Assembly: GCF_019733355.1 (NCBI RefSeq)
Contig: NZ_JAIHLQ010000016.1
Coordinates: 90,372-154,371, forward strand
Direction of reading: 5' to 3'
Length of the DNA: 64,000 nucleotides
Origin: Pseudomonas baetica
GTDB taxonomy: Bacteria; Pseudomonadota; Gammaproteobacteria; Pseudomonadales; Pseudomonadaceae
Notes under the pieces: model-generated
Seen by the model: the letters and a program-made list of their open reading frames with translations, nothing else
Database searches by the model: none
What the model was told of the DNA's origin: nothing
Made by a program: the position numbers and the translations under genes
Shown here: positions 45,013 through 52,941 of the stretch, one piece after another
Layout of the letters: each line of letters starts with the position of its first letter
How positions within the stretch are numbered: the stretch's first letter is position 1

Positions 45013-45921
45013 ATGACAACGTGCAATCCGCTACAGGTTCAAGCATTCAACACCGCCGATGTGGCCGAGCAAGTCCGCGCCACACCGGGCTGGGTTCAGC
45101 ATTACCAACAGATGTCGCCGGGGCATTTCGCCGGGCAGATTCGTTATCTGGATCTGCAGGGTGTCGAGGTCTACGAAGAGCAGATGAACACCCGGGTCGA
45201 GCAGAATTTCAGTGCGCCGGAAGGGGCTTTGGCGTTCTGTTTTGATCGCAGTGACAACGCGCTGTATCTGCTCAATGAAGACAGCCGCAACATCTGGATC
45301 ACCCCGGAGAACTACCAGGAAATCGCCGTGGTGTTCGGCCCGGAGTTTGTCCGTCAGCAAGGTCTGGATCTGGCGAAACTCGAAGGCTTGTTCATGACGC
45401 AACTCAAGGGCGGGCAGAACGCGTTGTTCAGTCGCTGGTTAAGCTCGATTCTCACGAAGCTTTCACAACCCATTGATTCAAAAGAAAAAGACGCGCTTAC
45501 TCGGCAGCTTTTAGAGGATTGTCTGTTTATCCTCGACAACGCACGTATAGGCCTGGATCACGGTGGATTGCAGCGTCGTACCGAAGAGCGAACGCTCATG
45601 AAACGGGTCGGGGAGTGGGCTGCCGATTCACCGGAAGAGACGTTGAATTTGCTGGAGCTTTCCCAAGTGGCAGGGGTGTCATTGCGGCAGTTGCAACAGG
45701 CGTTCAAGGCCTACACCGGGATGACCCCGAGTCACTGGTTGCGTCTGCGCCGGTTGAACAGTGCTCACCGCGAATTACTCAAGCGCACACCGACGCAAAC
45801 GACGGTCGCCGAAGTGGCGATGAATTGGTCGTTCTGGCACTTGGGGCGGTTTTCCAACAGTTATCGGTCGCTGTTCAAGGAACTGCCAAGCGAGACGCTC
45901 AAGCGTTCACCCATGGCGTAG
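45013..45921 (+). CDS. AraC-family regulator (EutR-like)
   Basis: 302 residues. The C-terminal HTH has LLELSQVAGVSLRQLQQAFKAYTG and a second helix with VAEVAMNWSFWHLGRFSNSYR. The N-terminal cupin-like half resembles the regulators found next to ethanolamine and polyamine genes. Divergent from puuA by 162 bases; probable local regulator of polyamine catabolism. The true gene starts at 45013: a long open frame continuing upstream is antisense to puuA and is not coding. Confidence 0.8.
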   Translation: MTTCNPLQVQAFNTADVAEQVRATPGWVQHYQQMSPGHFAGQIRYLDLQGVEVYEEQMNTRVEQNFSAPEGALAFCFDRSDNALYLLNEDSRNIWITPENYQEIAVVFGPEFVRQQGLDLAKLEGLFMTQLKGGQNALFSRWLSSILTKLSQPIDSKEKDALTRQLLEDCLFILDNARIGLDHGGLQRRTEERTLMKRVGEWAADSPEETLNLLELSQVAGVSLRQLQQAFKAYTGMTPSHWLRLRRLNSAHRELLKRTPTQTTVAEVAMNWSFWHLGRFSNSYRSLFKELPSETLKRSPMA

Positions 45922-45953
45922 CGAACCAAAGTCCTTTGCGACGCACACCAGAA

Positions 45954-45970
45954 CGCGCACAAGGTGCGCG
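45954..45970. terminator. Hairpin between convergent AraC and hybrid-kinase genes
   Basis: CGCGCAC-AAG-GTGCGCG, perfect 7-base arms and 3-base loop, 33 bases after the AraC stop and 34 before the kinase stop. Bidirectional terminator is likely though there is no T run. Confidence 0.55.
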
Positions 45971-46004
45971 GCCACTATGCGCAACCCTGGAGCCAGTCGC
46001 TCAT

Positions 46005-48389
46005 TCAAATTCTCAAATCGGCGGCCAGTGCCACACGCGCCAGGGCGGGAATGGACTTGGAGTGGGTTCGAGTCATGACCGCGGCGCGGTGGTTTTCCAC
46101 CGTTCGCTGGCTGATTCCGAGTTGCGCTGCAATGTGTTTGCTCGCAAATCCTGCCAGTACCATGTCCATGACTTGTCGCTGCCGCAAGGTCAGGCTATCG
46201 ATGCAATGAGTCGCTTCCTGCATCCACGCCAGTTTTTTATTGGCGTCCTGCGAGTGTTCCAAGGCTCGCGCAATGCTCTGAAGCATCTCACTACGACCGA
46301 ATGGCTTTTTAATGAAATCTGAAGCGCCGGCCTTCATGGCATCGACGGCAATCGACACTTCATTGCTGCCGCTGATCACGACAGCGGGCAAGTCATCGCC
46401 GTTCTTTCTCAGTTGGTGCAGCAGTTCAACACCTTCCATTCCTGGCAGGTGGGCATCGATCAGCAGGCAGGCGGGCGGGCCGGGGGCATAATCTGCAAGA
46501 AATGCTTCACTGGTCGCGTAGTCGTGAACCGCGTAGCCGTGGGATTCAAGCACGCCGCGAATCGTGTGGCGAAAGAGATCGTCGCGATCCACTACGAAGA
46601 TGATCGATGAGCGCGCATTGCCTGGCGCGAATTTTTCGGGTCGCTCACTGTCGTTTTTTGCAGCGCGTTGCTGTGCAAGCAACGAAGCAATGACGAAAGT
46701 GACCTCTTTTAGCTTCGCCGGTTTGTTCAGTTGAATGCAGTGTTCAAACGCTACGTCGCGGGAGGTCAGGCGCGAGATATCTCCCGTCAGAATGATGGCA
46801 GGCATGCTGCGATGAAGTGTCATGCGCAACTGAGTGATCATCTGTAAGCCGTTGATCGCCCCGGGCAGATTGAAGTCGGCCAAGATCAGATCGGGTTGTA
46901 CGCCGCCACGCGTGACACTCTCCAGTGCCGTCATCCCGTCTTTGGCCATTGCCACTTGATAGCCTGCGGATTTGAGCAATGTCCCCAACAATTCGAGCAG
47001 TTCGACGTCATCCTCGACAACCAGGATCATTTCACCGTTTGCCGAGCGGCCTTGCGCCGACTGATCCGTTGGATGCATGGCACCTGGCAATGCTGCACTT
47101 TCAGGCGTCAAGACGACATCAATGGCGAAGGCAGATCCCTTTTTGATGCACGATTGCGCACGTAATCGATGCCCGAGCAGGGCACATAAGCGTTTGACGG
47201 CAGGCAAACCCGTTTCAAATCCAGAGACAGGCTCTTTGCCTGGCGGATCGGCCGCAAGGATGGATTCCAGATGGGACGGCTCGATACCCAGGCCTGTGTC
47301 CCAAACTTCGATACTCAGCCACCTGCCATGTCGCCGGCAGCCCAGGAGTATCCGACCTTCATGGGTGTATTGCAGCGCGTTGGACAGCAGGTTGCGCAGG
47401 ATCTGCTCCAATAGGCGCGGATCACTTTCGACCGAGAGATGGCAGGGCACGACCTTCAGCCTCAACCCTTGGGCAGAGGCTTTGTAATTGAATTCGTCGG
47501 CGAGTCGGTCCAGCAGATCACTCACTCGGAAAGTAACTGGGTTTGCCTGAACGGCACCGGTTTCAATATGGTTGATATCCAGTAGCGCATTCAACATGCC
47601 GGACATGGCGCCCACGGTTTCGCCAATCCTGATGGTCAGTTTTCGAGGCTGTTCCTCTTTCAACAGGCTCAGTAACAGGCCTTGCAACAACTTGAGCGTT
47701 TGTAAAGGCTGGCGCAGATCATGACTGGCACAGGCCAGAAACCGCGTACGGTCAGCCGTTGCCAACTGCGCGTTATGCGTCGCTTCTTCAAGTGCCTGGG
47801 TGACCTGCTTTTTGTCGCAGATATCGGTAAAGGTGATGATGACCCCTTCCACACAATGGTCGTGCTTGATGTAAGGGGAAATCCGCCGAGTAAAACTCAT
47901 ACCGCTCTGTGATCGGACTTCTCGCTCCAGCGGCGTCGTGTCACGCATCACCGCTCTGGCGTCTTCCAGAAGATTGGCGTCTGTTGCCAACGAGCATAGC
48001 TCGGCCAGCGGACGTCCAATGTCGGCGGCGCGCATGCTGAACAAGGTTTGGGTGGCCGGTGTGAACAGACGAATGTTCAACTGCTCGTCCAGCAAGACAG
48101 CAGCGATGTTGATGCCGTTCAGCACATTCTGGCAGTCCAGCGCAGCGTCCCGTTGCTTGTCGAGCTTGCTACGAAGCTCATGATTCATCTCGGCCAACTG
48201 GCCATTGAGCAAACGTAACTGATCGAGGGCGTCTGTTGTTTCATTGGGGGCCATACGCGCTTTCGAGCCCAACGTTGCAGCATCAGCCAAAGGAGATGGA
48301 GTCATCATCCTGGGCGTGGCGGTTCCAGTGTCGAGTGGCGGACGAACTGCCATTGTGACTTTCCGCGTGAGTGCATTCCGGGTGAACAC
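46005..48389 (-). CDS. Soluble PAS / histidine kinase / two receivers / FixJ-type LuxR output in one protein
   Basis: 794 residues, no membrane helix. Order: N-terminal low-complexity 1-45, coiled coil about 50-85, PAS about 88-190, HisKA with H223 (CASHDLRQPL), N box N337, G1 DTGLGI 364-369, receiver 1 about 453-570 (D505, K557), receiver 2 about 595-712 (D645, S674, K695), LuxR/GerE HTH about 732-790. All phosphorelay residues are present, and no HPt domain exists. GTG start at 48389 with AAGGA upstream; ATG 48353 is an alternative. It behaves as a sensor and transcription factor in one chain. Next to stress genes, suggesting it controls them. Confidence 0.88.
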   Translation of the reverse strand: MFTRNALTRKVTMAVRPPLDTGTATPRMMTPSPLADAATLGSKARMAPNETTDALDQLRLLNGQLAEMNHELRSKLDKQRDAALDCQNVLNGINIAAVLLDEQLNIRLFTPATQTLFSMRAADIGRPLAELCSLATDANLLEDARAVMRDTTPLEREVRSQSGMSFTRRISPYIKHDHCVEGVIITFTDICDKKQVTQALEEATHNAQLATADRTRFLACASHDLRQPLQTLKLLQGLLLSLLKEEQPRKLTIRIGETVGAMSGMLNALLDINHIETGAVQANPVTFRVSDLLDRLADEFNYKASAQGLRLKVVPCHLSVESDPRLLEQILRNLLSNALQYTHEGRILLGCRRHGRWLSIEVWDTGLGIEPSHLESILAADPPGKEPVSGFETGLPAVKRLCALLGHRLRAQSCIKKGSAFAIDVVLTPESAALPGAMHPTDQSAQGRSANGEMILVVEDDVELLELLGTLLKSAGYQVAMAKDGMTALESVTRGGVQPDLILADFNLPGAINGLQMITQLRMTLHRSMPAIILTGDISRLTSRDVAFEHCIQLNKPAKLKEVTFVIASLLAQQRAAKNDSERPEKFAPGNARSSIIFVVDRDDLFRHTIRGVLESHGYAVHDYATSEAFLADYAPGPPACLLIDAHLPGMEGVELLHQLRKNGDDLPAVVISGSNEVSIAVDAMKAGASDFIKKPFGRSEMLQSIARALEHSQDANKKLAWMQEATHCIDSLTLRQRQVMDMVLAGFASKHIAAQLGISQRTVENHRAAVMTRTHSKSIPALARVALAADLRI

Positions 48390-48560
48390 GTCCTTGGATC
48401 CTACACCCCTTTAATCACCAGGCAATGCTCGCAGGCGCGCGAGGGGCGGTTCAACGACGTGAACGGACGCAATGATTGGGCGCAGGACGGCGTCAGACAT
48501 TTCTCTCCGACCGGCGGTCGTCGCTTGCGGCTTTGCGCAACGACTTTCGCTTAGCGCTGA

Positions 48561-48572
48561 GTAGTTTCCGAG
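48561..48572 (+). promoter_or_regulatory. GTAGTTTCCGAG motif, copy 1
   Basis: A 12-base sequence identical to the copy at 49379. Located 172 bases upstream of the hybrid-kinase start, in a 242-base gap. The form (GTAG then TTTCC) resembles FixJ-type binding sites as I remember them. Candidate site for the FixJ-like output domain, i.e. autoregulation. Confidence 0.45.
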
Positions 48573-48631
48573 CCCATTGACGCAACCCGGCTGAGCGCCG
48601 CCGATGGGGCGTTGATAAAGACTGACCGGCC

Positions 48632-49336
48632 CTAGACAACCGCACCGAACAAATGCCCAACCACAGCGGTGCTGACCATCGCCAACGCCCCCCAGAAGGT
48701 CACACGCCAGGCGCCTTTGAGCAAAGAGGCGCCTCCGGCCTGCGCGGCGACTGCGCCCAGGGAGGCCAGGAAAAGCAGCGACATGATCGATATCCAGAGA
48801 ATCACGTTCTGAAGCGGCACGATCAGCGTGACCGCCACTGGCAAAACGGCGCCGACGACAAAGCTCGTCGCCGACGCGAAAGCGGCAGAAAGGGGTTTGG
48901 CACTGAGCGTCTCTGAAATACCCAACTCGTCACGGGCATGTGCGCCCAATGCGTCGTGAGCCATTAGCTGACTGGCGACCTGGCTGGCCAACTCAGGTTC
49001 AACCCCTCGATGGATGTAGATCTGCGCCAGTTCCCGGTGTTCTGCCGCAGGTTTGGTATCAATCTCTTTTTGCTCTTTTACCAAATCCGCGTGCTCGGTG
49101 TCGGCCTGAGAATGCACCGAAACATACTCACCTGCGGCCATCGACATGGCGCCCGCCACGAGGCCGGCCATGCCGGTCACCATCAGCGTGTTGTGCGTGG
49201 CGCCGGCGGCGGCTACGCCTATCAACAGGCTGGCGGTTGAGACGATCCCGTCATTTGCCCCCAGTACGGCCGCTCTGAGCCAGCCGATACGGTCGCTGTT
49301 ATGGGTTTCGGCATGACGGCGTGTGAACCTGATCAT
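48632..49336 (-). CDS. VIT/CCC1-family divalent-metal transporter
   Basis: 234 residues from ATG 49336. Five hydrophobic helices; signature GANDGIVSTASLL near residue 30, and a cytoplasmic E/H-rich loop between helices 2 and 3 (about 80-145) that binds metal in VIT1. Family role: exports or sequesters Fe(II)/Mn(II). An extension to 49399 is rejected because it crosses the motif region and has no site. Copy 2 of GTAGTTTCCGAG is 43 bases upstream of the start. Confidence 0.85.
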   Translation of the reverse strand: MIRFTRRHAETHNSDRIGWLRAAVLGANDGIVSTASLLIGVAAAGATHNTLMVTGMAGLVAGAMSMAAGEYVSVHSQADTEHADLVKEQKEIDTKPAAEHRELAQIYIHRGVEPELASQVASQLMAHDALGAHARDELGISETLSAKPLSAAFASATSFVVGAVLPVAVTLIVPLQNVILWISIMSLLFLASLGAVAAQAGGASLLKGAWRVTFWGALAMVSTAVVGHLFGAVV

Positions 49337-49378
49337 TGTGTTTGGCCTTTTGCGCGATGGTTTCAGCACAGAGTGTAG

Positions 49379-49390
49379 GTAGTTTCCGAG
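49379..49390 (+). promoter_or_regulatory. GTAGTTTCCGAG motif, copy 2
   Basis: Lies in the divergent region between the VIT gene (43 bases away) and the small stress-like gene (160 bases away). It is part of an imperfect dyad, GTAG-TTTCCGAGG-CTAC. Same 12-mer as upstream of the hybrid kinase. Confidence 0.5.
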
Positions 49391-49549
49391 GCTACTCATT
49401 AGCGGGTCAGGCGCCTAAGTTGAGGTTTGTGACGTTGGCTCGGCACGTCAGCATCCTCGTCTCCTTCTGACGCTCAGGCGGTGCGCGACGGTTGACCACA
49501 CGTGTCTTGCACCGTTTTCAGACATGTTTCAACGATCAGGCCTGCGACC

Positions 49550-50032
49550 ATGAGCATCAGCCGTAATAATTTCTACATTTTCAAAACCCACGCCGACGCG
49601 GAAGAAGCAATCCGTACTCTGAATCAGGCAGATTTTGACGTGAAGAAACTCTCCCTCGTGGGCAAGGGCTACCAGACTGAAGAGCATCCGATCGGCTTCT
49701 ACCAACTCGGTGACAAGGTGATGGCCTGGGGTGGCATGGGTGCCTTGTGCGGATCGTTCTGGGGGCTGCTGGTGACACCGGCGTTTTTCTTTTTGCCAGG
49801 TTTGGGACTCGTCGCTTTGGCTGGCCCCTTTGTGGCGATGCTGGTCGGTGCGCTTGAAGGGGCGGTGATCGTGGGAGGGCTGTCGGCACTGGGCGCCGCA
49901 CTGGTCGGTCTCGGTGCTGGCAAGGATCAGGTCATCGAATACGAAACTGCGCTCAAAGCCGATGAGTACTTACTCATCGTGCATGGCAGTGACGATGACG
50001 TCGCGACCGCAAGCTCGGTGCTCGGTCGCTGA
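49550..50032 (+). CDS. Small glycine-rich membrane-associated stress-type protein (YflT/DUF1269-like)
   Basis: 160 residues from ATG 49550. N-terminal about 55 residues form a YflT-like alpha/beta ferredoxin-type domain (NNFYIFKTHADAEEA). A hydrophobic Gly/Ala-rich centre (about 58-125) follows, probably two helices, then a short C-terminal VIEYETALKADEYLLIVHG strand pair. Related proteins occur in general-stress clusters. Function unknown. Divergent from the VIT gene; shares its possible regulatory site. Confidence 0.7.
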   Translation: MSISRNNFYIFKTHADAEEAIRTLNQADFDVKKLSLVGKGYQTEEHPIGFYQLGDKVMAWGGMGALCGSFWGLLVTPAFFFLPGLGLVALAGPFVAMLVGALEGAVIVGGLSALGAALVGLGAGKDQVIEYETALKADEYLLIVHGSDDDVATASSVLGR

Positions 50033-50225
50033 GCCTGGTCTCGCATCGACTGTTCTGGCGTGTGGACACATTGACTGCGGTGATGGCCGGTTTTGAAACC
50101 GTTGATCCACTCAGTAAAGAGACCACGTCTGGAGCGTTCCAGTGCTGTAACCCAAAGGTCATTTTTGCCTTCATCACTCTCAGAGTTCTCTGGGGGCTTA
50201 CGGGGCACCTCAAGAGGAACATTTC

Positions 50226-51260
50226 ATGACGATGAAAATGCAGGCCGCGGTGGTCGAGCAGTTCGGCCAACCGCTGGTCATCAGAGAGTATGACGTCCCT
50301 TCAGTCGGCCCCGGGCAGATCCTGGTCAAGACCGAAGCCTGTGGTGTCTGCCATACCGATCTCCACGCCGCGCGTGGTGACTGGCCATTGAAGCCGACGC
50401 TGCCCTTTATTCCCGGGCATGAGGGGATTGGCGTGGTAACGCAGATCGGGGCAGGGGTCAGCAGCGTAAAAGTCGGGGAACGGGTGGGCGTGCCATGGCT
50501 TTACTCGGCCTGCGGACATTGCGAGTACTGCCTCACGGCCTGGGAAACGGTCTGTGCCCAAGCGCAGTTCGGTGGCTATACGAAGAACGGCGGCTTTGCC
50601 CAATACATCCTCGCCGACCCCAATTACGTGGCGCACATCCCCCATGGTCTTGACCCGCGGGAGGCTGCGCCGATCATCTGTGCCGGCGTCACGACTTACA
50701 AAGGCATCAAGGAGACCGGAGCCCGACCAGGACAGTGGATTGCGATTTCCGGTGTCGGTGGCCTCGGTCACCTGGCGGTTCAGTACGCCAAAGCGATGGG
50801 GCTGCAAGTCTGCGCCGTGGATATTGATGAGCGCAAACTGGCCCATGCCACCCGGCTTGGCGCCGATGCCGTGGTCAACGCCAAAAGTGGTGATCCGGCG
50901 GCGGCGGTCAAAGAGGCTACCGGCGGTGGCGCCCATGGCGTACTCATCACGGCCCCCTCGCTCAGTGCGTTCAAACAGGGCGTCGCAATGACCCGTAAAC
51001 ATGGGGTTTGCGTGCTCGTGGGATTGCCGCCGGGCGAGTTTCCGGTGCCGCTGTTTGATGTGGTTGCCAATTGCATCACCGTTCGCGGTTCTTTTGTCGG
51101 CAACCGCCAGGACATGGCCGAAGCACTGGCCTTCGCCGCTCAGGGCAAGGTCAAGGCCGACATCGAGTTGCAGCCGTTATCGGCGATCAACCAGATTTTC
51201 GAGCGTCTGGAACACGGTGATGTTCCATCGCGCGTGGTCATCGATTTCAGTGCCGGTTGA
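50226..51260 (+). CDS. adhP: Zinc alcohol dehydrogenase, AdhP type
   Basis: 344 residues. Catalytic zinc ligands C42, H65 and a third Cys near 152 (ICAGVTT), structural zinc cysteines C96, C99, C102, C110, NAD motif GVGGLG near 176. Family reaction: ethanol/aldehyde interconversion with NAD. Followed after 13 bases by the NAD(P)HX repair gene. In low-oxygen clusters of pseudomonads and Burkholderia such enzymes reoxidise NADH. The promoter region of 193 bases shows no clear ANR box. Confidence 0.9.
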   Translation: MTMKMQAAVVEQFGQPLVIREYDVPSVGPGQILVKTEACGVCHTDLHAARGDWPLKPTLPFIPGHEGIGVVTQIGAGVSSVKVGERVGVPWLYSACGHCEYCLTAWETVCAQAQFGGYTKNGGFAQYILADPNYVAHIPHGLDPREAAPIICAGVTTYKGIKETGARPGQWIAISGVGGLGHLAVQYAKAMGLQVCAVDIDERKLAHATRLGADAVVNAKSGDPAAAVKEATGGGAHGVLITAPSLSAFKQGVAMTRKHGVCVLVGLPPGEFPVPLFDVVANCITVRGSFVGNRQDMAEALAFAAQGKVKADIELQPLSAINQIFERLEHGDVPSRVVIDFSAG

Positions 51261-51273
51261 AGAGTGCCAAAGC

Positions 51274-52764
51274 ATGAACATCTTGATTGGCGAGGTGGCG
51301 CTGAAAAGTCGTCAGACTTCGGTCTTGACGATTCGGCAGATGGCAGAGGCCGATCGCTTGTCGGTCGTTGCCGGCGTGTCGTCTTTCGAGCTGATGGCCA
51401 ACGCTGGTGCAGCCGTAGCGCACCAAATCGAGCGTCGCTGGGCACCACGGGCGGTGGTGGTGCTGTGTGGACCGGGCAACAACGGTGGTGACGGATTCGT
51501 CACGGCGCATGTGCTGGCGCAAGCCGGCTGGCCGGTGCGGGTGGCGATGCTGGGCAGTCGATTCAGCCTGAAGGACGAAGCCCGGCAACACGCCCAGCGC
51601 TGGGAAGGGAACGTTGAAGACATGAACCCCGCGGTGCTCGAGGGGGCTGAACTGATCGTCGATGCGCTCTTCGGCGCCGGCCTCAGCCGCCCCCTTGAAG
51701 GTCAGGCATTGGCGACGCTTGCCGCCGCCAGTAAGGGCGGTGTGCCCATCATCGCAATCGATACGCCCAGCGGGGTCATGGGGGATACCGGTGAAACGCT
51801 GGGGGCAGCCGCGGCGGTGCTGACGGTCACGTTCCTGTGCAAGAAAGCGGGGCACTTGCTATTGCCAGGCCGGGACCTGTGCGGCGAAGTCATTGTTGTG
51901 GATATTGGCACTCCCAACGCGGTGATCGACACCATCGCCCCCCGCACCTTTGAGAACAGCCCGGCCTTATGGCTGGCCAGTTTGCCCCGCCCCAAGGCGA
52001 GTACCGACAAACACAGTCGTGGGCATGCCCTGATCTTTGGTGGGTATCCAATGACCGGTGCGGCTCGAATGGCTGCAAGAGCCGCAGCCAGAGCGGGAGC
52101 GGGGCTCACCACCATTGCGGTGCCGGAACTGGCCTTGGCCATTTATGCGACAGCGCTGGACAGCATCATGGTGCGTCCATGGGTGACTCCAGAAGATTTT
52201 GGGCACCTGCTCAACGGCAGTCGCTTTTCTGCCTGGTTGATAGGACCCGGTGCAGGCGTGGACAAGGAAACCTTTGGGCACGTACTGGCGATGCTTGCCA
52301 GTGGACGCCCGACCGTCATAGACGCCGACGCGATCAGCGCTTTTGAGGACAACCCCGGTGTACTCGATCGCGCGATTCACGGCCCTTGCGTGCTGACACC
52401 TCATGAGGGTGAGTTTCGACGGGTGTTCGACTTCGCCGGCGACAAGCTCACGCGCACCCGTGCTGCGGCCCTGCGTTGCGGCGCCGTCGTGGTGCTCAAG
52501 GGCAGCGACACGGTGATAGCCGCGCCCGACGGCAGGGCAATCATCAATGCCAACGCGCCTTCAACATTGGCCACCGCCGGCTCGGGCGACGTCTTGAGCG
52601 GGATCATTCTTGGTTTGCTTGCGCAAGGAGTGCCGGCCTTCGCCAGCGCGGCGGCGGGGGTCTGGTTACACGGTGCGGCGGCCGCCGAATTCGGTCCCGG
52701 CTTACTGGCCGAGGACCTGCCCGACCTGTTGCCAAAGGTGTTGTGTCGACTGCTCGACGTCTAG
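51274..52764 (+). CDS. nnr: Bifunctional NAD(P)HX epimerase / dehydratase
   Basis: 496 residues from ATG 51274. N-terminal epimerase domain (YjeF_N) with GPGNNGGDGF near 70; C-terminal ADP-dependent dehydratase with AGSGDVLSGIILGLLAQG near 435-452. It repairs hydrated NADH/NADPH. The usual genomic copy in pseudomonads lies near tsaE/queG, so this is probably an extra copy paired with AdhP, consistent with heavy NADH turnover under stress. The ribosome binding site is weak. In-frame sequence upstream overlaps adhP and is not used. Confidence 0.88.
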   Translation: MNILIGEVALKSRQTSVLTIRQMAEADRLSVVAGVSSFELMANAGAAVAHQIERRWAPRAVVVLCGPGNNGGDGFVTAHVLAQAGWPVRVAMLGSRFSLKDEARQHAQRWEGNVEDMNPAVLEGAELIVDALFGAGLSRPLEGQALATLAAASKGGVPIIAIDTPSGVMGDTGETLGAAAAVLTVTFLCKKAGHLLLPGRDLCGEVIVVDIGTPNAVIDTIAPRTFENSPALWLASLPRPKASTDKHSRGHALIFGGYPMTGAARMAARAAARAGAGLTTIAVPELALAIYATALDSIMVRPWVTPEDFGHLLNGSRFSAWLIGPGAGVDKETFGHVLAMLASGRPTVIDADAISAFEDNPGVLDRAIHGPCVLTPHEGEFRRVFDFAGDKLTRTRAAALRCGAVVVLKGSDTVIAAPDGRAIINANAPSTLATAGSGDVLSGIILGLLAQGVPAFASAAAGVWLHGAAAAEFGPGLLAEDLPDLLPKVLCRLLDV

Positions 52765-52828
52765 CTACCCGTCGAGGTCCGATAGCCCCGTGCCCGCGTT
52801 TCATACCGGCGGCGACAGACTTTTTCAA

Positions 52829-52846
52829 ACCCCGAATATGTGGGGT
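52829..52846. repeat. Small hairpin before the ornithine decarboxylase gene
   Basis: ACCCC-GAATATGT-GGGGT within a 177-base gap after nnr. Weak terminator or leader hairpin; no T run. Nothing else was recognised in the gap. Confidence 0.3.
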
Positions 52847-52941
52847 GGCGTACAGACCTGGTTTTGAAGCAGGGCAATAGTCAGGAAAACGTTGGCTGCG
52901 CGTTATGTCGCAAAGCCGTCACTTTGATCAGAGGCATTGTC

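Noticed and set aside
43384..45921. An 845-codon open frame on the plus strand
   Set aside because: Only the last 303 codons (from 45013) are a real AraC gene. The rest is the antisense of puuA, open because of third-position GC bias, and its residues resemble no protein.
50090..50125. ANR/FNR site upstream of adhP
   Set aside because: TTGATCCACTCAGT has one good half only; the second half does not read ATCAA.
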